Shown here piece after piece: positions 9,744-17,415 of a DNA stretch of 47,071 bases. The first letter of the stretch is position 1; every line of letters starts with the position of its first letter. This DNA is from Candidatus Woesearchaeota archaeon (GTDB lineage: Archaea; Nanobdellota; Nanobdellia; Woesearchaeales; JAFGLG01): the NCBI GenBank assembly GCA_016928155.1, contig JAFGLG010000015.1:1-47071 (forward strand), in the 5' to 3' direction. The position numbers and the translations under genes are program-made. Under the pieces are notes generated by a model. It did no database searches. It saw nothing but the letters and a program-made list of their open reading frames with translations, and was not told the origin of the DNA.

Positions 9744-10258
9744 AACCCCATCTTGGTTGACAGGACGCTGAGTATTGGTGAAGACAGCAGTATTATGGTT
9801 GCCACACCTGCAGATGGGACATAGGATATCGCAAAAAGCAGTCCGCTGATTGAGAAATCTATCTGGTCAAATGGCATCCATGGCTTGCCTGGCTGGACAT
9901 CTATCCTTCTCTTGATGAAGCTCTTCAGCGCATCTCCGAACAAGGCGCCGCATCCGAGGAGGTAGCCGAGGCTCAGAGCAGTTGTGAGGTCATAATTTAT
10001 CAGGCTGAATGCCCTGAATGCATCATATTTGGTGTAGAGCAGGTACTGTATCAGGCAGATCAGGACACTTGCAGCTATGCCAAAGACCAGCCCTCTTATG
10101 GTCTTGTGGTCGCCGAGCATTCTTTTGCTTTCTATTTTTAAATAAAAATCAAGCGGATAATCCCATTTCGGGAACAGCTTTGCTGCAAATACCGGTGTCA
10201 TGTTCGCAAAATATGCCGGAAGGAAGAAATAAAGTGATTTCAGTATCAGCATTATCAT
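9713..10258 (-). CDS. carS: CDP-archaeol synthase (CarS)
   Basis: The 181-residue, roughly five-TM protein carries the CarS/DUF46 signatures: LFPKWDYPLD, DHKTIRG and GDALKSFIKRRIDVQPGKPWMPFDQ. CarS moves CMP from CTP onto unsaturated archaetidic acid, the entry step to all polar ether phospholipids, at the cytoplasmic face of the membrane. It is the last gene of a four-gene minus-strand operon and starts one base after the archaetidylserine synthase stop region. GAGGTT just upstream acts as Shine-Dalgarno. Two in-frame ATGs (10258, 10252) are possible starts. Confidence 0.95.
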   Translation of the reverse strand: MIMLILKSLYFFLPAYFANMTPVFAAKLFPKWDYPLDFYLKIESKRMLGDHKTIRGLVFGIAASVLICLIQYLLYTKYDAFRAFSLINYDLTTALSLGYLLGCGALFGDALKSFIKRRIDVQPGKPWMPFDQIDFSISGLLFAISYVPSAGVATIILLSSPILSVLSTKMGFYIKLRNEQW

Positions 10259-10259
10259 T

Positions 10260-10775
10260 TTACAACCTCATTTTCTTGATCTTTATCGGCAGGAGCATTG
10301 TTATAGAAAATATCATGAAAATATATAACATCAGATATACAGGAAACTGTGGTATCAATGTCAGCAAGGCTATTACAACTGCTCCTAGAGGTATTGGTGT
10401 ACCGATGAAATAATCCTTTATCCCCATCACATTGAATCTTGCCAGTCTTATCAGGCCTGATAGCACATATAGCATGTAGATGACGCATGCAGCGAGGCTG
10501 CTGTTCATCATGTATCCTATCATGGCTGGTGCAATGCCGAATGAGATGAGGTCTGCGAGTGAATCAAGCTCTTTGCCTGATGGATTGCTTATCTTCAGCA
10601 TTCGTGCAGCTGTTCCGTCTAGATAGTCGAAGCATGCTGCGATGAGTATGCATATTGCTGCATATGCCAGCATGCTGTTGATTGCAAAATATATTGATAT
10701 TAGCCCTGATGATGCATTGGCTATAGTTAGGATGTTAGGGAGGTTCACCATCTCTTTCAGTTTGATGATTTTCAT
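10260..10775 (-). CDS. pssA: Archaetidylserine synthase (CDP-alcohol phosphatidyltransferase)
   Basis: The protein has 171 residues and five to six TM helices. The full CDP-alcohol phosphatidyltransferase motif D-x2-DG-x2-AR-x8-G-x3-D-x3-D is present (D50, D53, G54, A57, R58, G67, D71, D75), with the last Asp as catalytic base. PssA subfamily features are the start NLPNILTIANASSG and the sequence SLADLISFGIAPA. It would replace CMP in CDP-archaeol with L-serine. Position between the decarboxylase and carS supports serine rather than glycerol or inositol as acceptor. Confidence 0.92.
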   Translation of the reverse strand: MKIIKLKEMVNLPNILTIANASSGLISIYFAINSMLAYAAICILIAACFDYLDGTAARMLKISNPSGKELDSLADLISFGIAPAMIGYMMNSSLAACVIYMLYVLSGLIRLARFNVMGIKDYFIGTPIPLGAVVIALLTLIPQFPVYLMLYIFMIFSITMLLPIKIKKMRL

Positions 10776-10781
10776 TTCTGA

Positions 10782-11435
10782 TCATCCTATTGTTGCAATG
10801 ATGTCAAGGCCTGCTTTTACTTTTTGCCCTTTCCTTACTTTGATATTCAGTTTTTTGCCGTTTATCATGTCTGGGAACACAAGCACTGCCTGGCTTCCAA
10901 GATTTATCCTGCCGAATATCTCACCCTGCATTGCATTCTTCCCGGGCTGTGCATTGCAGACTATATTCCGTGCCAGGAATCCGGCTATCTGCACGACTTT
11001 TATCTTGGATCTCCCTGTTTTTATGATGATTTCGTTCTTCTCATTCTCTAGTGAGTTCTTCAGGTTGTTGACTACCAGGAATTTCCCTGTCTTGTATTTG
11101 ATAGATTCCACTCTCCCGCTGATGGGGTATCTGTTGATATGCACATCAAGGGGACTCATGAATATGCTGACCATGTATCCTTTTCCTCTGCCGATTATGT
11201 CTGATACCATGAGTTCTATCTTGCCTAGGTATTTCTTCTTGAGCCTGAGCCTCTCCTGCCCGTCAAGCCTGAGGATGCTTATCACTTTCCCGTCTGCAGG
11301 GGCGAGAAGATGCTCTCCTCTGTTGATTCTTCTTTTTGGGTTCCTGTTGAAGAAAGCGAGGAAAATCCTCCAGAGCATGAAGACTGAAGCGGTGATCAGC
11401 GCCATTGCTACAAGTATAAGGATTGCTGTTTTCAT
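10782..11435 (-). CDS. asd: Archaetidylserine decarboxylase (phosphatidylserine decarboxylase family)
   Basis: An N-terminal membrane segment (about residues 3-28) precedes a PSD domain with PADGKV, the conserved FMSPLDVHINRYP (D97, H99) and the self-cleavage site INLGSQAVLVFP, where G180-S181 would be cut to form the pyruvoyl group. LGSQ differs from the more usual GSS, GST or GSR, but the Gly-Ser is kept. The 217-residue length fits the short archaeal type. It makes archaetidylethanolamine from archaetidylserine. The ATG overlaps the stop of the DUF212 gene by four bases. Confidence 0.9.
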   Translation of the reverse strand: MKTAILILVAMALITASVFMLWRIFLAFFNRNPKRRINRGEHLLAPADGKVISILRLDGQERLRLKKKYLGKIELMVSDIIGRGKGYMVSIFMSPLDVHINRYPISGRVESIKYKTGKFLVVNNLKNSLENEKNEIIIKTGRSKIKVVQIAGFLARNIVCNAQPGKNAMQGEIFGRINLGSQAVLVFPDMINGKKLNIKVRKGQKVKAGLDIIATIG

Positions 11436-11863
11436 AATGCCAACCCGATCATTATTGTTGAGACAGCTCCCACGATGAATCCGGCGAATGCCTCGACTCC
11501 CCTGTGTCCTATTGTCTCCCTGAACTGCTTGAATCCCTTGTTGAGGATGTTCAGGAATGTGGAGTGCTTCCCTATCTCATATTTTGCCACTATGCTTTCA
11601 TGCACAATGTATATCACCATCACCATTGTGGCAATGAAAAGTGGCGAAAAGCCCTGGTCAAGATATACTGACAGCACCAATGCTGTGCCTATCGCAACAT
11701 GCTGGCTTGGCATCCCGCCTGATCTGATGAGGCTCAGGATGCTGAGTCTTTTTGTTTTCATGAAATCTGTGAAGATCTTTATGAGGCCTGCAAAAATATA
11801 TGCAGTTATGCATGAAAGGAATATCTTGCTTGATAGAAGCGCATTGATGCCATATTCTGCCAT
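11432..11863 (-). CDS. DUF212 (YuiD-like, divergent PAP2) membrane phosphatase-like protein
   Basis: The 143-residue protein has a SGGMPSQHVA motif and later KHSTFLNIL and GHRGVEAFAGFIVG, the pattern of the DUF212/YuiD family, which is related to acid phosphatase and vanadium haloperoxidase. It has about four membrane segments. The start at 11863 is chosen because GGGAG lies about 10 bases upstream and a TATA-like TTTATATAATA lies just before it; an in-frame ATG at 11908 would add 15 poorly conserved residues. As first gene of the ether-lipid operon it may dephosphorylate a lipid or isoprenoid phosphate, but no activity is proven for the family. Confidence 0.85.
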   Translation of the reverse strand: MAEYGINALLSSKIFLSCITAYIFAGLIKIFTDFMKTKRLSILSLIRSGGMPSQHVAIGTALVLSVYLDQGFSPLFIATMVMVIYIVHESIVAKYEIGKHSTFLNILNKGFKQFRETIGHRGVEAFAGFIVGAVSTIMIGLAL

Positions 11864-11994
11864 GTTTGTAAGCTCCCATATATTATATAAATTTGTTTCC
11901 TTTGGCATTGAAATACAACAAATTTTATAAATTACTTACTTTAATACCCAGATAGGATTTATAAAGGCTGAAATCAGGATATTTGCTGTTTCAG

Positions 11995-12081
11995 GCCCGA
12001 TTAGCTCAGCGGTTAGAGCGCGTGGCTGTTATCCGTAAGGAAAGATACCACGAGGTCGCAGGTTCAAATCCCGCATCGGGC
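11995..12081 (+). tRNA. tRNA-Asn (GTT) with 15-nt anticodon-loop intron
   Basis: The seven-base acceptor arms pair perfectly (GCCCGAT/ATCGGGC). The D arm is GCTC/GAGC, the anticodon stem CGTGG/CCACG, and the loop reads CTGTTA before an insert. The intron is 12032-12046, at canonical position 37/38, leaving a normal 72-nt tRNA. The T arm has TTCAAAT with one A-C mismatch in its stem. A TATA-like TTTATAAAG lies about 35 bases upstream. Confidence 0.93.
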
Positions 12082-12084
12082 GTT

Positions 12085-12109
12085 GGCTTTAAAGATAAGC
12101 TTTAAAGCC
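12085..12109. other. Perfect 10-bp palindrome between the two tRNA genes
   Basis: GGCTTTAAAG and CTTTAAAGCC are separated by ATAAG. It fills most of the 38-base spacer. It could be a terminator or processing hairpin for tRNA-Asn. Its left TTTAAAG sits about 29 bases before tRNA-Ile, so it may also serve as that gene's TATA box. Confidence 0.55.
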
Positions 12110-12119
12110 GATCAATCAT

Positions 12120-12240
12120 GGGCCCGTAGCTTAGTCTGGCTGGAGCGTACGACTGATATCGCAATTGGCAGATATCGTAAGGTCCCGAGTTCAAATGCCT
12201 GGCTGCGAGAGTAGTCATGCTGGATGTCTCGGCGGGCCCA
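12120..12240 (+). tRNA. tRNA-Ile (GAT) with two introns, one in the T loop
   Basis: Acceptor GGGCCCG pairs with CGGGCCC at 12233-12239. The anticodon stem TACGA/TCGTA closes loop CTGATA-A once the 15-nt intron 12159-12173 (position 37/38) is removed. The T stem CCGAG (12185-12189) pairs with CTCGG (12228-12232), but 31 nt (12196-12226) interrupt the T loop at position 59/60. Around it a bulge-helix-bulge can be drawn: T stem, then TTCA paired with TGGA, three-base bulges AAT and TGT, then a short intron helix. Cutting each bulge after its second base restores the T loop TTCAAAT and a standard archaeal tRNA-Ile. Confidence 0.92.
12196..12226 (+). other. Non-canonical tRNA intron (T loop, 59/60)
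   Basis: The 31-nt insert lies between TTCAAA (54-59) and T60. The flanking bases form a near-ideal BHB: 4-bp central helix TTCA/TGGA and two 3-nt bulges on opposite strands. Introns at this site are known from Thermoproteales and a few other archaea, and need a splicing endonuclease tolerant of non-anticodon sites. Confidence 0.85.
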
Positions 12241-12242
12241 TT
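12226..12242 (+). repeat. attL-like direct repeat (tRNA-Ile 3' exon)
   Basis: A 17-base exact copy of 13231-13247. Its left edge falls one base before the T-loop intron's 3' splice site, so it is essentially the 3' exon of the tRNA. Confidence 0.8.
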
Positions 12243-12529
12243 CATTCTTCTACCACTCTTGACTCTGGTCGACAACACAAAACACAAGAATTCAATGATT
12301 ACAGAGCTTCTAATAGCAATATTCAAAATAGTAAATCAGCTCAATCCAGTGTACTTAATGAGCTTCTACAGCAAAAACATGCGCATGATTCTGCAATCAG
12401 GTTCAATTTTGTTGAGGAGTTCTTGATGTCGACTAAGCTTATATATCTCTCAATAAAATGAAAAGAATCTTAAAAATTATTAAAAGTCTCTCTTGTTAAA
12501 ACTTGGGTGTTGATTGATAACTCTGATAA

Positions 12530-13057
12530 TCAATAGCAACCCCAACCCTCATACCAGTTACACTCACACCAGCCTTCATAACCATAAGGATTATCAGAAT
12601 ATTGTGAAGCCGTACTGTCACAGATCATTTCCTCCATTTCACAGCCAAAACGAGTTTCACAACTCCAAGAAAAACTCGATGTCCAAAATCCAGGCATCCA
12701 ATATTGGTGCTTCCTCTCATTCGGTTCGGGGTCACCTTCCATCCAATAATGATGGCTTTCACACTCGCACAGGCCCTCTTCTGTAGCACCCTCGTCTTCA
12801 TCGGGATCCCATCCATCCCAATGCCAGCAAGCTTCAGGATCATTCCTTCCCTCTTCAGTATCACAATAATCTGTTTCAGCTAAAAACTGCTCCTCTACTT
12901 CAGTTAATTTACCGATGAGATCATCCCTAACTACTGATTCAGAAGTTGATAAAAAATAACTTTGTGCAGGCCCCTTTCCTATCATAAGTACAACCAATGA
13001 GACAATCGCCACAATAGATACAATTGCTAAATAAGCGAAATTTCCTTTATCTTCCAT
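12530..13057 (-). CDS. Membrane-anchored Cys/Trp-rich small protein, possibly pilin-like
   Basis: The start at 13057 (MEDKGNFAYLAIVSIVAIVSLVVLM) is chosen for the GAGGTG Shine-Dalgarno eight bases upstream; an in-frame start at 13102 has no such site. The 175-residue protein has one N-terminal membrane helix preceded by a short charged segment ending KG, like archaeal class III signal peptides of pilins, then an acidic ectodomain with ten Cys and about a dozen Trp, including CECE, CECN and YWMPGFW. Several disulfides or metal binding are plausible. I do not recognise the family. It is the only clear gene in the putative integrated element. Confidence 0.65.
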   Translation of the reverse strand: MEDKGNFAYLAIVSIVAIVSLVVLMIGKGPAQSYFLSTSESVVRDDLIGKLTEVEEQFLAETDYCDTEEGRNDPEACWHWDGWDPDEDEGATEEGLCECESHHYWMEGDPEPNERKHQYWMPGFWTSSFSWSCETRFGCEMEEMICDSTASQYSDNPYGYEGWCECNWYEGWGCY

Positions 13058-13230
13058 TTTACACCTCTTTAAGGTTTTTAAAAATTGATTTATAATAGAC
13101 ATTATTTATTTGTATATATATATATAATTTTGTATGAAAAACAAGAAATCAATCAATTCAAGTCTGGAAGTTCACTTAGTTTACAAGTATATAACCTTAA
13201 CGCAAAACACAATGTCCTTGAAAAGTCAAA

Positions 13231-13247
13231 GTCTCGGCGGGCCCATT
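13231..13247 (+). repeat. attR-like direct repeat
   Basis: Exact 17-base copy of the tRNA-Ile 3' end without the rest of the tRNA. Just upstream is AGTCAAAG, which resembles the intron-free T arm AGTTCAAA. Confidence 0.8.
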
Positions 13248-13362
13248 TCATACTCAAATCTTAGTAAAAGTATGACATTATCATATGAAAATAAATCCTT
13301 CTCAAGACTATATTTTTAAATATCTATATATTTATAAATAGACCATTTACTTCTATTTGTTT

Positions 13363-14256
13363 ATGGATATAAGGAACGTGCAGAAGACAGGCAATATGTT
13401 CTATATTTACCTACCGACTGCCTGGTGCAAGCAGCATGATATCTCGTCAGAATCAAAGCTCACATTGAATGTCAATAATGATGGCACTATCCTTTTGTCT
13501 CCGACAATGGGGAAGAAGAAGGAGCGCCATATTGAGCTCAAGGTTGATGAGGACAATCAGTCTGTCATCCATAAGCTGCTGGTCGCCTGCTATATAAACC
13601 CGGCAGATTCTTTCCAGATAACTTTGAGCAAGGAGCTTGATTACAAGACCCTCCTTGACCAGAAGCGTCTGGTCGCGGTCGAGATGGTGGAGCTCGACGG
13701 CAGGAAGATTATCTGCGAATCGAGCATAAGCATTGACGAGCCCTCTTCTCTTCTCAAGACCATGGTCAACAAGGTAAGGAATCTCATCAATGTCATTCTG
13801 AAGAACTACAACGAGGCCCTGATCGAACGGTATGAGGAGGAGATCGACAGGAGCAGGCTTCTCATCGACAAGTCAGTCATAAACATCTTCACCTTCAACA
13901 AGACCTCTAAGCTGAAACCTGTCGACATCCATTTCATCTCCAACATGTCAAGGTCGCTGGAGAGGTTTGTGGATCATCTGATTGTCGTCGATAAGTCAGA
14001 GAAGAAGCTCTTCATGGAGCTCAAGGAGATCATCGAGACCCTGAAGGTGCTGCTTGACAATTTTGAGAAGCTTAACTACACTGAAGCGATAGGCTTCCTG
14101 AAAAAAGTCGATAAGACCTCAGTGGCCCAGGTCAAGAGCATCCAGGATTATCATAAGAGGAGGATCAGGGGCCATCTTGTGAATGTGGCTGAGATCCTGA
14201 TGGACTGGGCCATCACCAAGGAGATTGAATCCCAGGAAGATAATATTAATCACTGA
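13363..14256 (+). CDS. AbrB-PhoU domain phosphate-uptake-type regulator
   Basis: Residues 1-50 form a SpoVT/AbrB-like DNA-binding domain (MDIRNVQKTGNMFYIYLPTAWCKQHDI). The remainder is a helical PhoU-like region with two related bundles (LLKTMVNKVRNLINVILKNYNEALIERYEEEIDRSR and ISNMSRSLERFVDHLIV). This fusion is common in archaea, where it is annotated as a phosphate-uptake regulator. The ATG at 13363 is favoured over the TTG at 13357 because a TATA box (ATATTTATAAATA, 13327-13339) lies about 29 bases before it, implying a leaderless mRNA. No Pst transporter is present in the window, so the regulated target is unknown. Confidence 0.85.
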   Translation: MDIRNVQKTGNMFYIYLPTAWCKQHDISSESKLTLNVNNDGTILLSPTMGKKKERHIELKVDEDNQSVIHKLLVACYINPADSFQITLSKELDYKTLLDQKRLVAVEMVELDGRKIICESSISIDEPSSLLKTMVNKVRNLINVILKNYNEALIERYEEEIDRSRLLIDKSVINIFTFNKTSKLKPVDIHFISNMSRSLERFVDHLIVVDKSEKKLFMELKEIIETLKVLLDNFEKLNYTEAIGFLKKVDKTSVAQVKSIQDYHKRRIRGHLVNVAEILMDWAITKEIESQEDNINH

Positions 14257-14373
14257 TGAGTGCAAAATAATCATTTCAGCCGATATACGATGAAGTCCCA
14301 AAAATTTAAAAAGGATTTGCCTACCCTGTAGATGGTAATTTGGGGGTATAGCACACAAGGAGCGTGTTTCGCA

Positions 14374-14703
14374 ATGGACCATATACTTAATGACATTCGG
14401 AAATCAGAGGATAATGCAAAGAAGATTATTGAAGATGCATTGAAAGAGAAGGAGAAGATCATCTCTAAGGCAAGGGCAGATGCGATTGATATCATCAAGG
14501 AGAATGACAGGCGCATGTCCAGGGAGAGGGATGATGAGATAAAGGAATACAGGAAATCAATCCTTGCCAAGCAGAAAGAGGTCACAGAGAAAGGCAGGAA
14601 GAAGACCCGTGATATTGAGAAGTCTTCCGGGAAGAATGTCGATAGGACGAAGAAGCTCCTGCTCCAGGAATTTCATGGTTTTATAGAACAAGAGATGATG
14701 TAG
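14374..14703 (+). CDS. atpH: A-type ATP synthase subunit H (peripheral stalk)
   Basis: From the ATG at 14374 the product is 109 residues of continuous coiled coil (IRKSEDNAKKIIEDALKEKEKIISKARADAIDIIKEND). AAGGAG 11 bases upstream fixes this start rather than the earlier GTG at 14332. Subunit H pairs with E to form the peripheral stalks. It opens the atpHIKECFAB-carbonic anhydrase-atpD operon. An AT-rich promoter-like ATTTAAAAAG lies near 14303. Confidence 0.88.
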   Translation: MDHILNDIRKSEDNAKKIIEDALKEKEKIISKARADAIDIIKENDRRMSRERDDEIKEYRKSILAKQKEVTEKGRKKTRDIEKSSGKNVDRTKKLLLQEFHGFIEQEMM

Positions 14704-16569
14704 ATGTTCAAGGCTTTACGCATGTCAAAGGTGACGATAATCGGTCACAAGGACCACCTCCCTTCTGTGCTGAATGTGCTTCACCGGATGAAGGTCTTCC
14801 ATATTGTCGAGCAGAGGAAGGAAGGCATCGATATCGGCAAGCCTTTGGAGTATGGTGAGAGGCTTTCTGAGATACTTATCAAGCTGAGGTCTGTGGCCTC
14901 TTATCTGGGCATCGATCTCAGTGAGAACGGGATTGAGGATCTCAAGGATGAGAAGCTGGATTATTACAAGCTTGGCAATCTCAGCAAGAAGCTGTATCTC
15001 ATTGTCACAGACAAGGTCAATGAGAAGAAGGCCGCAGAAGACAAGATAAAGTCCCAGAGGATAAGGCTCCATCAGCTCAAGATCCTGAACTGCCTCGGCC
15101 TTGATCCTATCGATGTCAGGGAGAGCTTAAATTATGATTATTTCATCGGCTACCCCCAGGAGTTCAAGAAGTTCGAGGAGCTCTTGACAGAGAGGTTCAA
15201 GGATATCTATATGAAGAAAGGTATCCTCAATAGGGGATCCTATTTTGGGATATTTGCGCCTAAGCATCTCTCTCAGGACATCCAGAATTTCCTGAATGAG
15301 TTCTCTTTTGTTTATCAGGAGTTCAGGGAGATATCGGATATCCGGGATGAGACCCATAAAGCTCTGAAGGACATCAACAGCGATCTTTCAGAGATTGAGA
15401 AGCAGAGGGATTCAATTGAGTTTGAGCTCCATGATCTAGGCAGGAAGTGGAAGAAGTTCATCTTGTTCAATGAGACTCTTGTCTCACAGGAGGCAGAGAA
15501 GGCAGAGGCCCCTCTCAGGTTGGGGACCACAGATGAGACTTTTATTGCCACAGGATGGATTCCGGCATGGAAACTCACCAAGACAGTCAGGGCTCTTGAG
15601 GATTGCGCAGATAATCGGCTTTTCATAGAGACCCACAAGGTGGACAAGCATGATGATGTGCCTATAGAGCTGCAGAATCCCAAGGTGGTGAAGCCATTCG
15701 AGTTCTTCATGGACCTGTACACCCTGCCGCAGTATTATGAGCTTGATCCGTCTTTCCTTTTCTTCCTTACATTCCCTTTCTTCTTCGGCTTCATGCTAGG
15801 TGATATCGGCTACGGGATCACGACTCTTGTGCTCTTCATCGCCCTGAGGGCCATGATGAAGGATGGCAGGCGCCTGATAGACGCCCTGATCTTCTCATCC
15901 CTGTCCACGATCTTCTTCGGTGCGCTGTTCGGCGAGTTCTTCGGTGCAGAGGTTGTCATGGGCTATGAGCTTCCTCATGTGCTCAGCAGGATGCATCAGA
16001 TAAATGAGCTCCTGTATGTCTCTGTCATGCTTGGATTCCTGCATCTGAACCTTGGCCTCTTGATCGGTTTCATAAATGAGTGCAAGCATCATGGATTGAA
16101 GACAGCGGTTCTTGAGAAAGGGAGCTGGTGGATTCTTCAGCTTTCAGTCATCGTCCTTGCACTGTCATACTTGAAGCTTATCCCCCTGATGCCCTTGGTG
16201 GGTTATGTCATGCTTGCTCTCTCTGCCGTGATGCTTTATGCTGGCGAAGGTGCTAGGGGCTTGATTGAGATGCCGGCCATATTTTCCAACATGTTCTCCT
16301 ATGCCAGGCTTATGGCTATCGGCGTTGCTTCAGCTTCATTGGCTATTGTTGTCAATGATTTCTCTTTCAGGATGTTCCATGGCGGCATCATCTCCATCAT
16401 CGGTGGTATATTGATACTTTTGCTTGGGCATTCCATCAATATTGGGTTGGGCATACTTGGCCCTTTCCTTCATTCGCTCAGGCTGCATTATGTTGAGTTT
16501 TTTTCGAAGTTTTATCACGGCGGAGGCCTCAGGTTCATGCCTTTCGGTGGCAAGAAGGAGGAGGCTTGA
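14704..16569 (+). CDS. atpI: A-type ATP synthase subunit I (a-type membrane stator)
   Basis: The 621-residue protein has a cytoplasmic coiled-coil N-terminal half and about seven to eight C-terminal membrane helices. The essential membrane Arg lies in MFSYARLMAIGVA, and the family signature FFFGFMLGDIGYGI is present. It forms the ion half-channels against the K ring. The ATG directly follows the atpH stop (TAG ATG). Confidence 0.96.
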   Translation: MFKALRMSKVTIIGHKDHLPSVLNVLHRMKVFHIVEQRKEGIDIGKPLEYGERLSEILIKLRSVASYLGIDLSENGIEDLKDEKLDYYKLGNLSKKLYLIVTDKVNEKKAAEDKIKSQRIRLHQLKILNCLGLDPIDVRESLNYDYFIGYPQEFKKFEELLTERFKDIYMKKGILNRGSYFGIFAPKHLSQDIQNFLNEFSFVYQEFREISDIRDETHKALKDINSDLSEIEKQRDSIEFELHDLGRKWKKFILFNETLVSQEAEKAEAPLRLGTTDETFIATGWIPAWKLTKTVRALEDCADNRLFIETHKVDKHDDVPIELQNPKVVKPFEFFMDLYTLPQYYELDPSFLFFLTFPFFFGFMLGDIGYGITTLVLFIALRAMMKDGRRLIDALIFSSLSTIFFGALFGEFFGAEVVMGYELPHVLSRMHQINELLYVSVMLGFLHLNLGLLIGFINECKHHGLKTAVLEKGSWWILQLSVIVLALSYLKLIPLMPLVGYVMLALSAVMLYAGEGARGLIEMPAIFSNMFSYARLMAIGVASASLAIVVNDFSFRMFHGGIISIIGGILILLLGHSINIGLGILGPFLHSLRLHYVEFFSKFYHGGGLRFMPFGGKKEEA

Positions 16570-16610
16570 GCCTCAAGCAGGATAGAAAAACAGAATACGG
16601 AGGTAAAAAA

Positions 16611-16841
16611 ATGGTAGTTGATATGGGAACTGGTGTTATTGCATTGAGCGCAGCAGTGGCGATCGGTTTGAGTGCTTTTGCAGCAGCTTATGCAGAGAAG
16701 ACAATCGGCGCCGCAGCAGTGGGTGCAATGGCTGAGAAGGAATCTCTTTTCGGTAAGGGCCTTATCCTGACAGTCATTCCAGAGACGATCGTCATCTTCG
16801 GTCTGGTGGTTGCCATACTGATAATTGGGATGGCAGGTTAA
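16611..16841 (+). CDS. atpK: A-type ATP synthase subunit K (proteolipid rotor ring)
   Basis: The start at 16611 has GGAGGT eight bases upstream; an in-frame TTG at 16566 would overlap atpI and add a charged, non-conserved leader. The 76-residue product is one hairpin of two membrane helices, with the ion-binding Glu in PETIVIFGLV of helix 2. TM1 is unusually Ala/Gly rich and has no Gln, which may argue against sodium binding, but specificity cannot be settled by reading. Confidence 0.95.
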   Translation: MVVDMGTGVIALSAAVAIGLSAFAAAYAEKTIGAAAVGAMAEKESLFGKGLILTVIPETIVIFGLVVAILIIGMAG

Positions 16842-16868
16842 TAACCATTCCTTGGTTCGGTGGATACT

Positions 16869-17414
16869 ATGGGATTGGAGAAGGTGAAGAAGGATATCTT
16901 GGAGAAGGCCAAGAAGAGGGCGCAGGATATCCTTAAGGATGCAGAGAAGGAGGCGGAAGCCATCAGGCAGAAGGCCAGGTCTGACGTCATGGATTCCAGG
17001 AGGAGGTCGAAGCAGGAGGTGCTCAAGGTCTGTGAAATCATGGAGAAGAAGGAGCTCTCTTCTGCGGAGTTTGACTCCAAGAAGGATTACCTTGACAAGA
17101 AGAAGGAGATGATCGACCTGGTCTTTGCAGAGGCCATGGCAGAGCTGGCTGCATTGAAGGGGAAGGAACGCAAAGATATCCTGCAGAAGCTGATAGACAG
17201 GGCGAAGAAGAAGGTGGATATCGGAAGGATATACGCGAACAAGGACGACCTGAAGCTGATCAGCGGTTTTGACACAGAGGAGAGGAAGATCGACGGCGGC
17301 ATCATTGTCGAGGACAGGGAAGGCAATGTCACGATAGACCTCACTTTTGAAACACTGCTCGCTGATGTTCAGGAGAGGAACATCCAGAAGATGGCTCAGA
17401 GCCTGTTCAGCTAA
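16869..17414 (+). CDS. atpE: A-type ATP synthase subunit E (peripheral stalk)
   Basis: The protein has 181 residues: an N-terminal basic coiled coil (KVKKDILEKAKKRAQDILKDAEKEAEAIRQKA) and a C-terminal globular domain ending GGIIVEDREGNVTIDLTFETLLADVQE, the classic subunit E signature. The ATG at 16869 has GGTGGA six bases upstream; a GTG at 16860 is possible. It forms the stalk heterodimer with AtpH. Confidence 0.93.
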   Translation: MGLEKVKKDILEKAKKRAQDILKDAEKEAEAIRQKARSDVMDSRRRSKQEVLKVCEIMEKKELSSAEFDSKKDYLDKKKEMIDLVFAEAMAELAALKGKERKDILQKLIDRAKKKVDIGRIYANKDDLKLISGFDTEERKIDGGIIVEDREGNVTIDLTFETLLADVQERNIQKMAQSLFS

Positions 17415-17415
17415 G

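Larger units (their letters stand above)
12227..13247. mobile_element. Putative ~1 kb integrated element at tRNA-Ile, flanked by tRNA 3'-end repeats
   Basis: The last 14 bases of tRNA-Ile plus one base before and two after (12226-12242) recur exactly at 13231-13247, 1,005 bases downstream in the same orientation. This is the footprint of site-specific integration at a tRNA 3' end. The enclosed DNA is AT-richer than its surroundings and holds one clear gene (minus strand) and no recognisable integrase, so it would be a non-autonomous element or a remnant. The stretch 12243-12529 shows only weak, unconvincing open frames. Confidence 0.6.

Noticed and set aside
12165-12461. Plus-strand open frames running from tRNA-Ile into the element, considered as an integrase N-terminal fragment (SSV-type split integrase)
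   Set aside because: The frame overlaps the tRNA, shows no recombinase motif, and the frame at the distal repeat does not continue into an integrase C terminus.
13231-13247. Distal tRNA-Ile 3' end as a trans-spliced half tRNA
   Set aside because: A complete copy exists in cis just upstream, and no bulge-helix-bulge or matching leader is seen before the distal copy.
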